A program made the position numbers and the translations under genes. DNA of 64,000 nt, from NCBI RefSeq assembly GCF_902859585.1, contig NZ_CADIJM010000002.1, positions 806,001 to 870,000 of the forward strand. The letters run 5' to 3'. Below, piece by piece: positions 42,927-52,298 of this stretch; positions within the stretch are counted from its first letter, which is position 1, and the number at the start of each line of letters is the position of its first letter. The stretch is from Achromobacter animicus (lineage in GTDB: Bacteria; Pseudomonadota; Gammaproteobacteria; Burkholderiales; Burkholderiaceae_B). The notes beneath the pieces are model-generated. The model saw only the letters and a program-made list of their open reading frames with translations. It was not told where the DNA came from and ran no database searches.

Positions 42927-43097
42927 CGGCGTGTGCGCGCCCAGACCCTTAAGGTATTGAGAATTCCGGGCAGCCCTCAACGCATTCGCAGATTATTTAT
43001 GCTTCAAAGGTATCAATTCGGATTCCCAAAGTATTGGACGCGAAAAGTCGCCGGGTTCTATAAACGCCTCGTGACCATCCCTTATCCAACGCCGTCC

Positions 43098-44243
43098 ATG
43101 TCTGCAGCCACCATCGAACGCATCGAAACCTGTCTCGTCGACCTTCCCACCATCCGTCCGCACAAGCTGTCGGTGGCCACGATGTATGGCCAGACGCTGA
43201 TGCTGGTGAAGGTGTATTGCAGCGACGGCGTGGTGGGCATTGGCGAGGGCACCACCATCGCCGGCATGGCGTACGGTCCGGAAAGCCCCGAGGCCATGAA
43301 GCTGTCGATCGACGCGTATTTCGCGCCCGCCATGATCGGCCAGGACGCCACCCGCGTGCAGGCACTGATGGCGCACGTGGGCAAGCTGGTCAAGGTGAAC
43401 CACTTTGCCAAGAGCGCGCTGGAAACCGCGCTGCTGGATGCGCACGGCAAGCGCCTGGGCGTGCCGGTCAGCGAACTGCTGGGCGGCCGGCGGCGGGATC
43501 GCGTGCCCGTGGCGTGGACGCTGGCGTCGGGCGACACGGATCGGGACATTGCCGAGGCCGAGCAGATGCTGCAAGAGCGCCGCCACCGCATCTTCAAGCT
43601 GAAAATCGGCGCCCGTGATCCGAAGGTCGATATCGCCCACGTGGCCGCCATCAAGCGCGCGGTGGGCGACCGCGGCGCGGTGCGCGTCGACGTGAACATG
43701 GCGTGGAGTGAAACGCAGGCGGCGTGGGCGATTCCCGCATTGGCAGAGGCCGGTTGCGAGCTGGTGGAGCAGCCCGTGGCCAGCGCCGCGGCGCTGGCGC
43801 GGTTGATGCACCGGTTCCCGGTGGCGTTGATGGCCGACGAGGTATTGCAAGGCCCGGACACCGCGTTCGAGATCGCGCGCCAGCACGGTGCGGATGTCTT
43901 CGCCATCAAGATCGAGCAGAACGGCGGCCTTTTTGCGGCGCAGCGCGTGGCGGCGATCGCGGACGCGGCGGGCATCGAACTCTACGGCGGCACGATGCTG
44001 GAAGCTGCGGTCAGCACGGTCGCGTCGGCCCACCTGTTTGCCAGCTTTGCGCATCTGCAATGGGGCACGGAGCTGTTCGGCCCCTTGCTGATCACCGAGG
44101 AAATCCTTGCGCAGCCGCTGGACTACAGCGACTTCGAATTGACCGTGCCTGCCGGACCGGGGCTCGGCATCGAGCTGGACGACGCCCGCGTCAAGCGCTT
44201 CACGCGCGACGGGCTGGTCAAGGTCACGAACAAAAGCCATTGA
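43098..44243 (+). CDS. catB: Muconate cycloisomerase
   Basis: A 381-residue enolase-superfamily enzyme that converts cis,cis-muconate to muconolactone in the catechol ortho-cleavage branch. The diagnostic N-terminus IERIETCLVDLPTIRPHKLS is followed by the KLK motif (FKLKIG), metal ligands in DVNMAW, LVEQPVA and ADEVLQ, and KIEQNGG. The chosen ATG at 43098 (MSAATIE) matches the family start; the frame opens at 42933. It is directly followed by catA. No catC or LysR-type catR gene is seen, so its regulator lies elsewhere. Confidence 0.93.
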   Translation: MSAATIERIETCLVDLPTIRPHKLSVATMYGQTLMLVKVYCSDGVVGIGEGTTIAGMAYGPESPEAMKLSIDAYFAPAMIGQDATRVQALMAHVGKLVKVNHFAKSALETALLDAHGKRLGVPVSELLGGRRRDRVPVAWTLASGDTDRDIAEAEQMLQERRHRIFKLKIGARDPKVDIAHVAAIKRAVGDRGAVRVDVNMAWSETQAAWAIPALAEAGCELVEQPVASAAALARLMHRFPVALMADEVLQGPDTAFEIARQHGADVFAIKIEQNGGLFAAQRVAAIADAAGIELYGGTMLEAAVSTVASAHLFASFAHLQWGTELFGPLLITEEILAQPLDYSDFELTVPAGPGLGIELDDARVKRFTRDGLVKVTNKSH

Positions 44244-44255
44244 GAAAACCTGGCG

Positions 44256-44279
44256 ATGCGGCGGCATGCAACGCCGCAT
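44256..44279 (+). other. Intercistronic stem-loop between catB and catA
   Basis: ATGCGGCG-N8-CGCCGCAT, then TTCCC. An 8-bp stem 12 bp after the catB stop; no full T-run, so a partial terminator or mRNA-stability element. Confidence 0.45.
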
Positions 44280-44318
44280 TTCCCGACCCATACCAATAGA
44301 CAAACCCTGGAGACAGAC

Positions 44319-45254
44319 ATGAGCCTCGACGTATTCAACACCCCGGAAGTGCAGGACCTGCTGAAGGCCGCGACCAACATTGCAGGCAGCGAGGGCAACC
44401 CGCGCTTCAAGCAGATCCTGAACCGCCTGTTGAGCGATCTTTTCAAGGCCATCGACGACCTGGACATCACGCCCGACGAGGTGTGGGCCGGCGTCAACTA
44501 CCTGAATCGGCTGGGCCGCGACGGCGAGGCCGCGCTGCTGGCCGCCGGGCTGGGCCTGGAGAAATTTCTGGACGTGCGCATGGACCACGAGGACAAGCTT
44601 GCCGGCCTGGACGGCGGCACGCCGCGCACCATCGAAGGCCCGCTGTATGTCGCAGGCGCGCCCGTGCAGGACGGCGTTGCCCGCATCGATCTCGATCCGG
44701 ATGCGGACGCCGGCCCCCTGGTGATCCGTGGCGTCGTGCGCGATACCAACGGCGCGCCGCTGGCCAATGCGGTGGTGGAGTGCTGGCACGCGAACTCCAA
44801 GGGTTTCTATTCGCACTTCGACCCGACGGGCGCGCAGACCGACTTCAACCTGCGCGGCGCGGTCCGTACCGACTCGGATGGCAAATATGAGTTCCGCACG
44901 CTGATGCCCGTCGGCTATGGCTGTCCGCCGCAGGGCGCCACCCAGCAGCTGCTGGACGCGCTGGGCCGCCACGGCAACCGCCCGGCGCACGTGCACCTTT
45001 TTGTCAGCGCTGACCAGCACCGCAAGCTGACGACGCAATTCAACATCGAGGGCGATCCCCTCATCTGGGACGATTTCGCTTACGCCACCCGCGAAGCGCT
45101 GATCCCGCCGGTGACCGACAAGACGGGCGGCGCCGAACTGGGCCTGAAAGCCGACGCGTACAAGGAAATCGAATTCGACGTCGTGCTGACGGGCCTGCTG
45201 CAAGGCAAGGACAACCAGATCGTCAATCGCCTGCGCGCCTCCGCCCAGGCCTGA
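44319..45254 (+). CDS. catA: Catechol 1,2-dioxygenase
   Basis: A 311-residue intradiol dioxygenase that opens catechol to cis,cis-muconate with non-heme Fe(III). An N-terminal helical dimerisation domain (about residues 1-100) is followed by the catalytic beta-sandwich, with Tyr in EGPLYVAGAP, GKYEFRTLMPVGYGCPP, and the HxH iron ligands in RPAHVHLF. ATG 44319 has a ribosome binding site (CTGGAGAC). It lies downstream of catB, which supplies the next step, and upstream of a benzoate-type transporter. Confidence 0.96.
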   Translation: MSLDVFNTPEVQDLLKAATNIAGSEGNPRFKQILNRLLSDLFKAIDDLDITPDEVWAGVNYLNRLGRDGEAALLAAGLGLEKFLDVRMDHEDKLAGLDGGTPRTIEGPLYVAGAPVQDGVARIDLDPDADAGPLVIRGVVRDTNGAPLANAVVECWHANSKGFYSHFDPTGAQTDFNLRGAVRTDSDGKYEFRTLMPVGYGCPPQGATQQLLDALGRHGNRPAHVHLFVSADQHRKLTTQFNIEGDPLIWDDFAYATREALIPPVTDKTGGAELGLKADAYKEIEFDVVLTGLLQGKDNQIVNRLRASAQA

Positions 45255-45262
45255 ACCCGGCA

Positions 45263-45284
45263 GGCATCGCCACTGCGCGATGCC
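45263..45284 (+). other. Intercistronic stem-loop between catA and the transporter gene
   Basis: GGCATCGC-CACTGC-GCGATGCC, an 8-bp stem 8 bp after the catA stop, no T-run. Same architecture as other intercistronic stems in this window. Confidence 0.4.
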
Positions 45285-45344
45285 GCCATTCGACACTCAT
45301 ACCCATACCGATAACGGGCTCCGCGCGAGCCCGGGGAGACTCTC

Positions 45345-46688
45345 ATGGCCTCAACAATCTCCATTCCGAGCCTGATCGATCAGGAACGGATGGGCGCCTT
45401 TCAATGGCGCGTCCTGATCCTGTGCTTTCTGATCGCTTTGTTTGATGGCTTCGACACGCAGGCAATGGCGTTCACCGGGCCCGCGATCCTGACGGCATTC
45501 AAACTGCAGGCCGGCGAACTGGCGCCGATCCTGACCGCCGGCATCGTCGGCATGACGGTGGGCGCCATGACGCTGGGCCTGGTGGGCGACCGTATCGGCC
45601 GCCGTCCCGCCGCGCTGATCGGTGTGGCCGTCTTCGGGCTGGCGACGCTGTTGACGGCCGCCGCCACGGAGACGTGGCAGATTCTGGCGCTCCGGTTCAT
45701 CGCTGGGCTGGGCATGGGCGGTTGCACGCCCATCGTGCTGGCGCTGGCCGCGGAATACGCGCCGGCACGCCATCGTGGCGTGGTGATCACCGGCGTTTTG
45801 CTGGGTCTGCCCGCGGGCGCCATGCTGGGCGGCCTGTTGGCCGCGCGCATGCTGCCCGTGATCGGATGGCAAGGCATCTTCATCGTGGGCGGCGTCGCGC
45901 CGCTGTTGCTGTTGGCGGCGCTGATGGTGCTGCTGCCCGAGTCCCTGCAATTCAAGGCGATGCGCGGTGACACGGCGGGCCAGGGGTATGTCGCTCGCAT
46001 CCTCGCGAAGATCTCGCGCCAGCCGTTGCCGGCCGGCGTGCGGTTCACGGTGCCGGAAGACGCGACCATCCGCGCCAGCGTCAAGGCGCTGTTCACCGAT
46101 GGTTATGCCCGCAAGACGCTGGCGATCTGGTCCGTGTATCTGCTGAACTGGGTGGCGTGGTTCATGCTGCTGTCGTGGCTGCCTACGGTGCTGAAGGCCG
46201 CGGGTCTGCCGGCCGACCAGGCGCCGATGGGCACGTTCACCGTGAATCTCGTGTTCATCGTGTGCGCCTTTCCGCTGTCGTACCTGATGCCGCGCGTGTC
46301 GACCCGCACGCTGCTGATCGCCATGTTCGCGCTGGGCATCGCGGTGTCGTTGGGGCTGGGGTACGCGGGAACGGACTGGACGCTCGTGTTCATCCTGATC
46401 GGCGCGGCGGGCCTGGGCATCGGCGGCCAGCAGCTGGCGCTGAACTACCTGGTCATCGGCGCGTATCCGACCGCACTGCGTGCCACGGCGACGGGCTGGT
46501 CCATCGGCGTGGGCCGCGCCGGCGCCATCATCGGCTCGGCCATCGGCGGCAGCTTCCTCGGCTGGTTCGGCCCGTCGGGCTTCTTCATGGTGCTGGCGGT
46601 TCCGCTGGCGGGGGCGCTGCTCGCCGTGCTGGCTGTGGACAACAAGTCGTCGCAACCCGTGCCGGGCGAGCTGTCGCGCGCACATTGA
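45345..46688 (+). CDS. Aromatic acid:H+ symporter (AAHS family MFS)
   Basis: A 447-residue, 12-helix transporter of the BenK/PcaK group. Helix 1 carries the substrate/proton-critical Asp pattern DGFDTQAMAFTGPAI, and the 2-3 loop has GLVGDRIGRRPAA, both typical of AAHS. It would import benzoate or a related aromatic acid that is converted to catechol. It sits between catA and benD, so benzoate is the likely substrate, though 4-hydroxybenzoate-type substrates cannot be excluded. The good ribosome binding site is GGGGAGAC. Confidence 0.9.
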   Translation: MASTISIPSLIDQERMGAFQWRVLILCFLIALFDGFDTQAMAFTGPAILTAFKLQAGELAPILTAGIVGMTVGAMTLGLVGDRIGRRPAALIGVAVFGLATLLTAAATETWQILALRFIAGLGMGGCTPIVLALAAEYAPARHRGVVITGVLLGLPAGAMLGGLLAARMLPVIGWQGIFIVGGVAPLLLLAALMVLLPESLQFKAMRGDTAGQGYVARILAKISRQPLPAGVRFTVPEDATIRASVKALFTDGYARKTLAIWSVYLLNWVAWFMLLSWLPTVLKAAGLPADQAPMGTFTVNLVFIVCAFPLSYLMPRVSTRTLLIAMFALGIAVSLGLGYAGTDWTLVFILIGAAGLGIGGQQLALNYLVIGAYPTALRATATGWSIGVGRAGAIIGSAIGGSFLGWFGPSGFFMVLAVPLAGALLAVLAVDNKSSQPVPGELSRAH

Positions 46689-46700
46689 CCGGGAGCTTGC

Positions 46701-47480
46701 ATGAATCGCTTTGAAAATCAGATCGCGCTGGTCACCGGCGCGGCCCAGGGCGTCGGACGCGCTACCGCCAAACGCCTGGCATCCGAAGGCGCTGCGGTCG
46801 TGCTGGTCGACCGCGCCGCCGAACTGGGCGAGGCCGTGGCCCGCGAGATCCGCGAGGAGGGCGGACAGGCGTCGTTCATCGACGCCGACCTCGAAACCCA
46901 CGCCGGTGCCCAGCGGATGGTGCAGTACACGCTGGACTCGCACGGCCGAATCGACGTGTCCGTGCACAACGTGGGCGGCACGATCTGGATGAAACCGTTC
47001 TGGGAGTACACGCCGGACGAGATGCAGCGGGAGGTCACCCGTTCGCTCTGGCCGACGCTGTGGTCGTGCCGGGAGGTGATCCCGGTAGTGAAAAAGCAAG
47101 GCCGGGGCGCCATCGTCAACGTCGGCTCAAACGCCACGCGCGGCATCTACCGCGTGCCGTATTCGGCATCCAAGGGCGGCGTTCACGCGGCCACCGTCTG
47201 CATGGCGCTGGAACTGGCCGAATCCGGCGTGCGCGTCAATTGCGTGGCGCCGGGCGCGCTGGACAACGGCGTGCGCGCCATTCCGCGCAACACCGAAGCC
47301 CCCTCGGATCAGGACCGCATCTGGCAGGGCGAGATGTACACGGACTGCCTGGCCGGCACGCCCATGCATCGCATGGGCAGCATGGAAGAGGTCGCGTCAG
47401 CGATCTGCTTCATGGCGGCGCCGGAGGCGTCGTACATCACGGGGCAGGTGATGTACGTGGCTGGGGGGCATGTGGGGTGA
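46701..47480 (+). CDS. benD: 1,6-Dihydroxycyclohexa-2,4-diene-1-carboxylate dehydrogenase
   Basis: A 259-residue SDR that oxidises benzoate dihydrodiol to catechol with release of CO2. Marks are GAAQGVGRATA, HNVGG (in place of NNAG, as in BenD), the YSASK active site and the BenD-like stretch TIWMKPFWEYTPDEMQ. It lies 12 bp after the transporter gene. No benABC dioxygenase genes adjoin it: the plus-strand run stops here and the convergent island begins 2 bp later. It may work with benABC located elsewhere. Confidence 0.9.
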   Translation: MNRFENQIALVTGAAQGVGRATAKRLASEGAAVVLVDRAAELGEAVAREIREEGGQASFIDADLETHAGAQRMVQYTLDSHGRIDVSVHNVGGTIWMKPFWEYTPDEMQREVTRSLWPTLWSCREVIPVVKKQGRGAIVNVGSNATRGIYRVPYSASKGGVHAATVCMALELAESGVRVNCVAPGALDNGVRAIPRNTEAPSDQDRIWQGEMYTDCLAGTPMHRMGSMEEVASAICFMAAPEASYITGQVMYVAGGHVG

Positions 47481-47482
47481 GG

Positions 47483-48358
47483 TCATGCTCTCGCCGTCGG
47501 TATGGGCGGCTGTGCGGCTTGGACCTTCAGTACTCGACAAGCCGCGTACCAGGACAGCGCGCAGAACATGTTGTAAGGAAAGAGCAACAGCCACAGAGGC
47601 AATAGCCAGTTGTTTTTTCCTTGCGCTTCATTCGGCTGGCCATTGCGCCAAGGTACGTAACGGCGCCAGGCTTCGGTGGGAGTCAAATAAATACAGTGGT
47701 CGGGAGCAAGCCACCAGTTGGATTCTGCGGGTTTGGGTAATTTGTTGGGACCTTCATCCATGAATAATCGGATGAACTCCCATACTTGAGCGACATATAA
47801 CACGCGCGGGTCGACCGGTTGGTTACTTTCGGTGGATACGAATAGTGATTCCAGTCTTTTCCCTTTCATCTCGGGCTTAATTGATTCAACCGGCATTTTA
47901 ATTATTAGCGAATGCGTCACGATCACTCCTGCTCCCGTGAATTCTGATTTCGACACCATGCCTCCAATGGCAGAGTTCCATGCGCCAGATATTACCCTCC
48001 TGCGATCTCTATAGCTGACGCGCTTGTCGAGTCTGGAAAATATTATGTCTGATCTTGTTTTAATAAAGCTTACGCTCAGCGCGAGCATCAAGAAAAAGAA
48101 TAGTGAGATCAGAAATAAACAGAAGAGCAGCACATAACTTAAAATGGCAGATCCAAGGAGTACGGCGAGAAAATAGCCTAAAAATCCGGAAATTGTCACG
48201 ACCAATGCAGCAGCATATTGCTTTCCCGACGATGCGGATTCCACGGTCCAGGGGTTCCGTATACGCAAACAAGCTTCATCGATACTGACAAGCTGGTCGC
48301 CAATTGCTGGCGAAACGCCAGCGCTGTCGTTGCTCGACCAAATCCAATCTGTTGCCAT
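47483..48358 (-). CDS. Putative immunity/partner protein of the T6SS effector
   Basis: A 291-residue membrane protein. Two adjacent helices (AAALVVTISGFLGYFLAVLL; ILSYVLLFCLFLISLFFFLM) follow a short soluble head, and one more lies near the C-terminus (WLLPLWLLLFPYNMFCAL). It starts 9 bp after the effector stop, and both genes have a base composition much richer in A+T than the neighbours. Proteins of this layout (several annotated as DUF6708) are often found after VasX-like effector genes; an immunity role is inferred from position and topology only. Confidence 0.6.
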   Translation of the reverse strand: MATDWIWSSNDSAGVSPAIGDQLVSIDEACLRIRNPWTVESASSGKQYAAALVVTISGFLGYFLAVLLGSAILSYVLLFCLFLISLFFFLMLALSVSFIKTRSDIIFSRLDKRVSYRDRRRVISGAWNSAIGGMVSKSEFTGAGVIVTHSLIIKMPVESIKPEMKGKRLESLFVSTESNQPVDPRVLYVAQVWEFIRLFMDEGPNKLPKPAESNWWLAPDHCIYLTPTEAWRRYVPWRNGQPNEAQGKNNWLLPLWLLLFPYNMFCALSWYAACRVLKVQAAQPPIPTARA

Positions 48359-48367
48359 AATTACTGC

Positions 48368-51300
48368 TCAATCCGTTAATAGGAACGAGGCTTGGACGAC
48401 CGCCGTTTCGTCCAGCCCCTGGTTGGGTTTAAAGTCGACGGTCATCAGCATGCTGACGAAGTTTTCACTTTTAACTTGGTGACGCAACACCAAACCGGCA
48501 GGAGTTACGATGCATTCTGGCTTTTGTCCGTGCACCGAGATCCTGGGTTTTCCAACGCTCGACGTCGGTCCATTTCTCTCACCGGGGCTCGCACTCGCAA
48601 GCGCCCCTTTCCAGGTGCTCTGTCCCAGGATAAAGCCGGGTAGGAGCACAACGAACTCGATCTCATCCTCAGCAAACCAGCCATCACGCCAAGCGCTATC
48701 CATCCCTTCCAAACCGATCGACTCGGCTTGATCGGAGTTAAGCAGGATCGGAGCGAAGGAGGCTTGATACCATTCCCTTGTTTCCGATATCAGTTCTGAA
48801 AATCTCGAGAGTCTGCGGTTTTTATCAAGCGGAATCGCCGCTCGCTCTTCGCCGTCACCTATTAAGTTGCCAAACTGGCACCGTGCTGCCCAAAGCTCTA
48901 TGGGAGAGAAGATTTGTGCGGCGGCTTGAGAATGGAGCCAGATACCGCCGAAGACAAAGGCCGATCCGGTGAGAATGACTGCCGCTGCAATCCAGCCAGC
49001 AATTGGAATCGTCGCCAGCGTTCCCGCGACGCCAGTCCCGGTAGAGACCGTAGCGGCAATCGCATTGGCTTTCACCATCACCACGGCCCCCAGCGCTATA
49101 GATGTTCCACCAGCGAAGGTATAGTTCCCGCCTATCGTGTTGCCGTCTTTGTAAAGCCGATAGCCCTTCTGCATGTCCGTGATAAAGCCTAGCAATATGC
49201 CAGGAATTACGATAAGCCTCCCGTATAGCTTCGACGATATGAAGTTATTGAGGGCGATAGAAAAGCCGAGTCCAGGAACTCTGTATCCCATTCTCAACAT
49301 CAGGGTGGTGTACGTGGTGCCAGTACTCAGCACCGCTACATTTAATGAGCCTATTACCCCCAATATTGCCGATGCAAAATTGGTCGCGTTTTCATGTGAG
49401 AATTCGCGTGCAAGCGTTTTAAGTGCATATCCTAGGTTGATAATATTGAAGTAGACCATGCCGAGGTTAAAGCCGGCTCCTGTGGTCGTGGCGCTTAAAG
49501 ACCTGAGTGTTGGTATTGCCGTGGCAGTCTGAGTCCTCTCAATAACTACTCTCCTGTTACCCTTGATGCTGACGCTGCGGGTGCGGTCGACCTCAGCCAT
49601 CCCCTTTTTCAAGAGATCATCTACATCCTGGGAAAGCAGATATTCTGCGTTTTTTGTATTGGTAGCTTCATAGCGACCAGCCAGTAGCCCCAATATCTTT
49701 TCCATATTGGCCTCCCGCGCTGCCGCGTGAACTTGCTCGCGAAGGTTGCGGCTCGCATCCCAACGGGTTTTCCCCTTGAGCCGCTTAAGCACGACCGTGG
49801 TAACCGTTTGGGCTGTCAGATCGGTAACGCCCTTGATCGCTGGAAATTTAAGGGCAAGTTCGGAGATGATGGAGTCTGCGGCTCCGAGTATGGTTCCAAC
49901 TGCATCTGCCTTTTCTTTAAAAGGGTTGTATGCGGCCAGAGATACATGGAGGGGGCTTCCTGGGTCATCACACCATTTTTCTAGCCGTTCGTACCTGGCG
50001 TCTCCATCGTCGCTGATAGAGAGCGATTGCGTCATGCTCTGCATCATCAACGTAATGGACAGTTCTAACGCTGCCGCAGATTGACGGTTGTCCCGATCGA
50101 AGGCGCTAAAGGCGGCCGCCAAACTCCTAGGGTCCGACATATTTATGGATTCCGCCGTCGATAGCCAACAGTCATGATCCGCACACGCCTTGTTCAATTC
50201 ATGCATCATCACCTTTAGCTGCGCATCAGCCTCTTTTCGTTGCCTCAAAAAGTCGAAGTACAACGTGGTGTCGATTCTTTGGGCCAGCCGCGCACCGGAC
50301 GGGGAAATGCGCTCGTCCGTCAAAACTTCGTATTCGAGTTGTTCTAGCGATGGTATGGGGCGATGGGTTCGCTGATTGCGATGCCACTCGTGTCTTGCTG
50401 ATGCGATCTTCGCGGCGTCTTGTCCAGAAGCGCGGAACATGGACTTCAGGGACTCGGTCAGCAAGAATGCGGTCAGATTCTTGTGATGAAACTCTGAACT
50501 TGCCAAGTGGATTTGGTCGACGTCCAAGCTTAGACAGTCGGGCAAGTGATGGGGACTTACACCTTCAGCACGCTGATCAGGCCTGCGTTTCAGATCCGTA
50601 ATCTGATGCTGGTACGCAGCGGCGATCAAACCCAAATCGAGGCTGATCCCCTCGGCGTCATTCAGTGCGACCACCGCAGGCACGCGCGGCTGCGTGAAAC
50701 GGTAATGGCTGCCTTGGGCGATAAATGTGGCGACCGACAGTTCATCTTCGCTCGCATGACAACTCCATTTCAGCGGCAGGCGCTGCTCGAGGGGCTTGAA
50801 GTCTTCCACCCATTCAGTCAGGGCGTTGGCCGGAAGTAAGTGGGCCTGGCCAGAGGGTGATTTGACGCCGGAGGTCAGTTCCACCATATCCAAAGCGCGC
50901 ATGTGAAGCTGGCGCGCTTCAGGATCCTTGGTAATTCGGGCCGTCATGGCATTGGTCCACAGATGTGTGCTGTAGCCGATCCATACCTCCTTGGCGGTGT
51001 CGGGGCTGGTGTCTGCCCACACCCATCCCATGCGCGCACCTGTTTTGTACTTGTTCTTCTTGTCGTAGTCCTCCAGACCCGTGTATGTCAGCTCCTGATA
51101 ATGGCCCTCACCATCGTATTCATGGATGACGAGCGTTTCGCCCTTGGGGCCTTTCATGAACACGTAGACGTATCCCGGGCGAAGCGCGCGCAGGGTATAG
51201 GAGGAAAGCTGCAGCCGCTGGAAGGTTGCCTCCAGCCTGAAGCCGGACTCGGCATACCGATATAGCGGTGCCCCATCCGCATTCGGCACAATCGCATATC

Positions 51301-51373
51301 GGATCGGAAGGATTGGGATGCGTGGGCAGCAGGCCGGCGCCGAGGTCGCGCCGCCGGCCGTTGACTTTGACAT
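48368..51373 (-). CDS. VasX-like type VI secretion effector
   Basis: A 1001-residue protein. Residues 10-170 match the VasX-type N-terminal region (ACCPRIPILPIRYAIVP, LRPGYVYVFMKGPKGETLVI), which marks T6SS cargo effectors (BTH_I2691-like). The middle is helical. From about 620 to 860 there are several hydrophobic helices (IGSLNVAVLSTGTTYTTLM; GTSIALGAVVMVKANAIA; GWIAAAVILTGSAFVFGGIW), suggesting a pore-forming toxin. No vgrG, hcp, PAAR or chaperone gene adjoins it, so it is an orphan effector. Codon use is poorer in G+C than the flanks. Confidence 0.8.
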   Translation of the reverse strand: MSKSTAGGATSAPACCPRIPILPIRYAIVPNADGAPLYRYAESGFRLEATFQRLQLSSYTLRALRPGYVYVFMKGPKGETLVIHEYDGEGHYQELTYTGLEDYDKKNKYKTGARMGWVWADTSPDTAKEVWIGYSTHLWTNAMTARITKDPEARQLHMRALDMVELTSGVKSPSGQAHLLPANALTEWVEDFKPLEQRLPLKWSCHASEDELSVATFIAQGSHYRFTQPRVPAVVALNDAEGISLDLGLIAAAYQHQITDLKRRPDQRAEGVSPHHLPDCLSLDVDQIHLASSEFHHKNLTAFLLTESLKSMFRASGQDAAKIASARHEWHRNQRTHRPIPSLEQLEYEVLTDERISPSGARLAQRIDTTLYFDFLRQRKEADAQLKVMMHELNKACADHDCWLSTAESINMSDPRSLAAAFSAFDRDNRQSAAALELSITLMMQSMTQSLSISDDGDARYERLEKWCDDPGSPLHVSLAAYNPFKEKADAVGTILGAADSIISELALKFPAIKGVTDLTAQTVTTVVLKRLKGKTRWDASRNLREQVHAAAREANMEKILGLLAGRYEATNTKNAEYLLSQDVDDLLKKGMAEVDRTRSVSIKGNRRVVIERTQTATAIPTLRSLSATTTGAGFNLGMVYFNIINLGYALKTLAREFSHENATNFASAILGVIGSLNVAVLSTGTTYTTLMLRMGYRVPGLGFSIALNNFISSKLYGRLIVIPGILLGFITDMQKGYRLYKDGNTIGGNYTFAGGTSIALGAVVMVKANAIAATVSTGTGVAGTLATIPIAGWIAAAVILTGSAFVFGGIWLHSQAAAQIFSPIELWAARCQFGNLIGDGEERAAIPLDKNRRLSRFSELISETREWYQASFAPILLNSDQAESIGLEGMDSAWRDGWFAEDEIEFVVLLPGFILGQSTWKGALASASPGERNGPTSSVGKPRISVHGQKPECIVTPAGLVLRHQVKSENFVSMLMTVDFKPNQGLDETAVVQASFLLTD

Positions 51374-51686
51374 GGATGGATTCCTCTGCGCTGATTCAAG
51401 GCCGCCAATAGGAACGCGTCCATCGCGAACAGGAATAGCGACGGACGCGCATGAAATGCGCCTCCATTACTCCACATGTCCCTGCCGCTGGATATCAGAC
51501 AAAAACTATTCTTCGGGGTGAACGATCTGATTGTTCAAAGGTTTGGGGGGCTGCCATCGATGGCACTTGTCCGATCGGACGCGAGATAATGCCGGCTTTG
51601 GCTCGTTCGAAGTATGGAGGCAGCCCGGTCTTTGCCCGCTTTCTGCGTGGCATTCAGTCTGTCACCCCGGAGTAACATCAACGCGC
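51374..51686. other. Intergenic region upstream of the effector
   Basis: A 313-bp stretch between the divergent effector and nucleotidyltransferase genes. I see no gene, tRNA, IS end or convincing repeat; a short GCCATCGATGGC self-complementary segment is the only notable item. Promoters for both flanking genes must lie here. Confidence 0.4.
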
Positions 51687-52238
51687 ATGACAAAGCGACG
51701 AGTTCTAGAGTCGATGGTGATGGCAGACGCTGCGCGCATGTGTGCGCTGGAGGCAGTGCGCGATCTTGATTTGACCGATTGCTGGATCGGCGCCGGGTTC
51801 GTGCGCAATCTGGTGTGGGATTCGTTGGCCGGGTTTGCGTCGCCGACACCGCTAAACGACGTTGACGTCGTATGGTTTGGCGACGGTGCCGAAAGCTACG
51901 CCGATGATATTCAGCTTGAAAGACGGCTGGGAAGCATTGCGCCGGGTTATCCGTGGTCCGTAAAGAACCAGGCGCATATGCACCGCCGCGATCACGACCG
52001 TCCCTACCTTTCGACAATCGACGCGCTGACGCAGTGGCCGGAAACTGCAACGGCCGTGGCAGTTCGCCTTGACAGTGACGGGCGTATCCAGGTCCTGGCG
52101 CCATACGGCCTGGATGATCTGTTTGCGGGAGTGATTCGGATGACGCCGCGCTTCAAGATTGAAAAGCGGTCAATACTGGACGAGCGTTGGCAAGCGAAGC
52201 AATGGCATCTGCGGTGGCCTTTTCTGCGCTACGCGTAA
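51687..52238 (+). CDS. Nucleotidyltransferase family protein (NTP_transf_6-like)
   Basis: A 183-residue soluble protein of the small nucleotidyltransferase-like family. It has a GxG-type start of the core (CWIGAGFVRNLVWDSLAG), the DxD pair (LNDVDVVWF) and a helical C-terminal part (RFKIEKRSILDERW, with FKIEKR). It probably transfers a nucleotide to a small molecule or protein; no substrate is known. ATG 51687 is chosen; the upstream GGAG is 14 bp away. It is the first gene after the effector island and resumes ordinary base composition. Confidence 0.8.
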   Translation: MTKRRVLESMVMADAARMCALEAVRDLDLTDCWIGAGFVRNLVWDSLAGFASPTPLNDVDVVWFGDGAESYADDIQLERRLGSIAPGYPWSVKNQAHMHRRDHDRPYLSTIDALTQWPETATAVAVRLDSDGRIQVLAPYGLDDLFAGVIRMTPRFKIEKRSILDERWQAKQWHLRWPFLRYA

Positions 52239-52298
52239 GGCTGCACAAATCGGCCGGGGCGTGAGGGTGGATTGTTCGACACGCCGCCCCGGAGAACG

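Noticed and set aside
43019-43040. A possible LysR-type T-N11-A box upstream of catB (ATC-N6-GAT)
   Set aside because: Too short and weak to separate from chance, and no LysR gene adjoins catB.
42993-45296. A minus-strand open frame of about 770 codons opposite catB and catA
   Set aside because: Arg/His/Gln-rich composition typical of antisense reading of a high-GC gene; catB and catA on the plus strand have full family motifs.
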